A stretch of DNA of 5,341 nucleotides from Paraliomyxa sp041600735 (GTDB lineage: Bacteria > Myxococcota_A > Polyangia > Nannocystales > Nannocystaceae), in the NCBI GenBank assembly GCA_041600735.1, contig JBFIJN010000567.1:1-5341 (forward strand), read 5' to 3'. Numbering within the stretch: the first letter of the stretch is position 1; every line of letters begins with the position of its first letter. The translations under genes and the position numbers were made by a program. Shown in pieces: positions 3,713 through 5,341 of this stretch. The notes beneath the pieces are model-generated. The model was given only the letters and a program-made list of their open reading frames with translations. It ran no database searches and was not told the origin of the DNA.

Positions 3713-5341
3713 ATGCGTACGTTCTGGCTGCGCTCCACCCTTTCCTTGGTCATTGCCCTTGCCGCTGCTTGTGCCGACGACATCCCCGAGGTGATGACGT
3801 CGGGCTCCTCTTCGAGTGAGGGCGACACGACGAACGGTCCGGGTCCCACGACCCTGACCACCGACTCCACCTCCAACGTCGACACCACCGAGGGCGTCGT
3901 GGACTCCACGACCACGGAGGGACCCGCCGATTCCACGAGCACCGGCGAGCCGGGCAGCAGCTCGAGCGAGAGCTCGGGTGGTCCCGTGTGCGGAGACGAC
4001 GTGGCCGACGCGGGCGAGGCCTGCGACGGCAGCGATCTCGCCGGGGGCGACTGCATCACCGCGGGCTTCGACGCCGGCACGCTGGCGTGCATGGCCGATT
4101 GCAGCGCACTCGATACCAGCCAGTGCTTCATGTTCTCGTGTGGCAACGACGCGATCGAGGGCGCCGAGGCCTGCGACGGCAACGATCTGGGCGGGGCCAC
4201 CTGCGTGACGGCGGGCTTCGATGAAGGCGTGCTCGACTGCATGGCAGACTGCAGCGCCTTCGACACCGCGGGCTGCATCATGTACGCGTGCGGCAACGAC
4301 CTCGTCGAGGGCGCGGAGACCTGCGACGGCAGCGACCTGGCGGGCAGCAACTGCGTGGCGGAGGGCTTCGACGAGGGCACGCTCGCCTGTCAGCCCGACT
4401 GCGCGGCCTACGACACCTCGGGCTGCATCGTGTGCAACGACGGGGTGGCCGAGGGCTCCGAGGTCTGCGACGGCAACGACCTGCTGGGCAACGACTGCAC
4501 GAGCATCGGCATGGGCTTCGATGCGGGCACGCTCGCCTGCGCCCCCGACTGCGGCGACTTCGACACCTCGGCCTGCACGACGTGCGGCGATGGCGTGGCC
4601 GCGGGGGTCGAGGAGTGCGACGGGGCCGACCTGCTGGGCAACGCCTGCACCGACCTCGGCTTCGACGGCGGCGTGCTGGCCTGCGACGCCGGCTGTGGGT
4701 TCGACACCGCCGCCTGCACCACGTGCGGCGATGGTGCGATCGAGGGCGCGGAGCAGTGCGACGGGGCCAACCTCGCGGGCCAGACCTGTCAGTCGCAGGG
4801 CTTCGACTTCGGCGCGCTCGGGTGCACGTCCGGCTGCGGCTTCTTCCTCGACAATTGCGTCAACATCATCAACGAGACCGAGCCCAACGACGACGGCGCG
4901 GTCGCGGTGGCCACCAACGACTTCAGCGCGGCCAATGCCAACGGGCCCTACAGCACCGACACGCTGATCGCGGCATCCATCAACCCGGTGGGTGACGACG
5001 ACATCTTCGCGGTGTTCAACCCCGGGCCCACCTACGCGATCCTCTCGCTCGAGACCTACGGACCGATCCCGGGCACCTGCGACCTGCCCACCGACACCGT
5101 CATCGAGCTGCGGACCAACCTCAACCAGCTCATCACGAGCAACGACCAAGGCGGCATCAACAACTGCTCGCTGCTGAGCAACCTGATAATCCCGCCCGGT
5201 TTCACGGTCTACGTGCGCGTGATCGACTTCGGCGACAACTCGGTGATCCCGGCCTACCACCTCCACATCCGCATCGACCCGGTCGTGTGTGGCGACGGGC
5301 TGGCCGGGCCGGGGGAGCAGTGCGACGACGGCAACGTCGCC
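3713..5341 (+). CDS. Cys-rich repeat lipoprotein with PPC-like domain, 3' end beyond window
   Basis: The open frame shows 543 codons and continues past the right edge. MRTFWLR plus a hydrophobic core and ALAAAC gives a probable lipoprotein signal with lipidated Cys20. Residues 21-91 are a Ser/Thr/Gly/Glu linker containing TSTGEPG. Residues 93-382 hold six tandem repeats of 45-50 residues, each with six cysteines. Residues 386-522 resemble a pre-peptidase C-terminal (PPC) domain: NETEPNDDGA at the start, GDDDIFAVF, CDLPTDTVIELR, TSNDQGGINNC, then a YVRV strand and a final YHLHIRI strand. Residue 526 onward begins a canonical myxobacterial disulfide repeat (CGDG, GEQCDDGN). No catalytic motif is visible, so a structural or adhesive role at the cell surface is the best inference. 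ATG 3713 has GAGAGA three bases upstream, a tight ribosome binding site. No other upstream in-frame start gives a signal peptide. The linker resembles that of the lipoprotein at 1772, while the domains differ. Confidence 0.9.
   Translation, partial: MRTFWLRSTLSLVIALAAACADDIPEVMTSGSSSSEGDTTNGPGPTTLTTDSTSNVDTTEGVVDSTTTEGPADSTSTGEPGSSSSESSGGPVCGDDVADAGEACDGSDLAGGDCITAGFDAGTLACMADCSALDTSQCFMFSCGNDAIEGAEACDGNDLGGATCVTAGFDEGVLDCMADCSAFDTAGCIMYACGNDLVEGAETCDGSDLAGSNCVAEGFDEGTLACQPDCAAYDTSGCIVCNDGVAEGSEVCDGNDLLGNDCTSIGMGFDAGTLACAPDCGDFDTSACTTCGDGVAAGVEECDGADLLGNACTDLGFDGGVLACDAGCGFDTAACTTCGDGAIEGAEQCDGANLAGQTCQSQGFDFGALGCTSGCGFFLDNCVNIINETEPNDDGAVAVATNDFSAANANGPYSTDTLIAASINPVGDDDIFAVFNPGPTYAILSLETYGPIPGTCDLPTDTVIELRTNLNQLITSNDQGGINNCSLLSNLIIPPGFTVYVRVIDFGDNSVIPAYHLHIRIDPVVCGDGLAGPGEQCDDGNVA
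3989..4858 (+). repeat. Six tandem six-cysteine repeats (coding)
   Basis: Units begin at 3989, 4139, 4289, 4433, 4583 and 4724, with periods of 150, 150, 144, 150 and 141 bp. Each encodes the cysteine pattern C-x10-C-x9-C-x11-C-x3-C-x6/7-C, except unit 4, which has x13 because of a two-residue insertion. All 36 cysteines are present. Conserved blocks are CGxD or CGDG at the start, GxExCDG, DLxG, GFDxGxLxC and FDTxxC. The first eleven-residue spacing and the ExCDG block match the canonical myxobacterial disulfide repeat, and the rest is an extended form. Three internal disulfides per unit are likely in the oxidising envelope. Confidence 0.9.
4868..5278 (+). other. PPC-like beta domain within the Cys-repeat lipoprotein
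   Basis: This segment encodes about residues 386-522 and breaks the Cys-repeat pattern. It has the hallmarks of pre-peptidase C-terminal (PPC) domains: an EPND start, a DDDIFAVF strand, a TDTVIEL strand, an SNDQGG turn and a YVRV strand. It contains only two cysteines (C456, C485), plausibly one disulfide. PPC domains are non-catalytic beta sandwiches common in secreted bacterial proteins. The assignment rests on motif order by eye. Confidence 0.65.
5288..5341 (+). repeat. Start of a canonical myxobacterial-type disulfide repeat, cut by window edge
   Basis: The last 18 codons read CGDGLAGPGEQCDDGN and two more residues. This is the standard opening of the myxobacterial Cys-rich repeat (TIGR02232/DUF4215-like), with CDDGN in place of the CDGxxL seen in the six upstream units. 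It suggests that a second, different repeat array follows the PPC-like domain beyond this window. Confidence 0.75.

Noticed and set aside
3430..4380. A 316-codon minus-strand Ser/Pro-rich open frame
   Set aside because: It is the antisense of the CDGSH C-terminus and the Ser/Thr linker and repeats. Its apparent repeats are shadows of the plus-strand repeat array.
3989..4858. The regular ~150-bp repeats as a CRISPR array or a non-coding satellite
   Set aside because: The periodicity is explained by in-frame protein repeats with conserved cysteines, and the units diverge at DNA level without identical direct repeats and unique spacers.
3527..5266. A 579-codon open frame on the minus strand opposite the Cys-repeat lipoprotein
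   Set aside because: Its predicted protein is repetitive Ala/Val/Arg/Gly/Glu without recognisable motifs and simply mirrors the plus-strand repeats. The plus frame has a signal peptide, ordered cysteines and recognisable domains. Long antisense frames are expected at this GC content.

Overview
The window is about 5.3 kb of very GC-rich bacterial DNA with almost no AT-rich stretches. The best guess for its source is a myxobacterium, possibly of the Nannocystis/Plesiocystis group. The reasons are two predicted lipoproteins with long Ser/Thr/Gly/Glu-rich linkers, a Cys-rich repeat array of the kind expanded in myxobacterial surface proteins, a canonical myxobacterial-type disulfide repeat at the right edge, and strong G/C third-position codon preference. 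This assignment is inference from composition and protein style, not from a marker gene.

Layout. Minus strand, left: a ureohydrolase (arginase/agmatinase superfamily) gene whose 3' end runs off the left edge (1-1029). Upstream of it on the same strand is a LOG-family (TIGR00730-type) phosphoribohydrolase gene (1103-1693). The two are co-directional with a gap of about 70 bp and may be co-transcribed. A 78-bp divergent intergenic region (1694-1771) carries a perfect 7-bp inverted repeat around a -10-like hexamer. To its right on the plus strand lie a predicted lipoprotein with a Thr/Ser-rich linker and a possible concanavalin-A-like C-terminal domain (1772-2746), an iron-sulfur protein joining a divergent 4Fe-4S mono-cluster domain to two CDGSH domains (2889-3530), and a second, larger lipoprotein (3713 to beyond the right edge). 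That last protein has six tandem six-cysteine repeats, then a pre-peptidase C-terminal-like (PPC) beta domain, then the start of a canonical myxobacterial disulfide repeat.

The genes do not form an obvious single pathway. The left pair are cytosolic small-molecule enzymes, the CDGSH protein is a probable cytosolic redox or Fe-S protein, and the two lipoproteins are envelope or surface proteins. The lipoproteins share a linker style, including a near-identical TSTG(D/E)PG motif at the end of the linker, so they probably use the same export and surface-display route. No rRNA, tRNA, CRISPR array, insertion sequence or integrase is visible. The many long overlapping open frames on opposite strands, including one of 579 codons antisense to the Cys-repeat lipoprotein, are explained by high GC and codon bias. 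I see no convincing evidence of an entirely new multi-gene system. The most distinctive object is the Cys-repeat/PPC lipoprotein.
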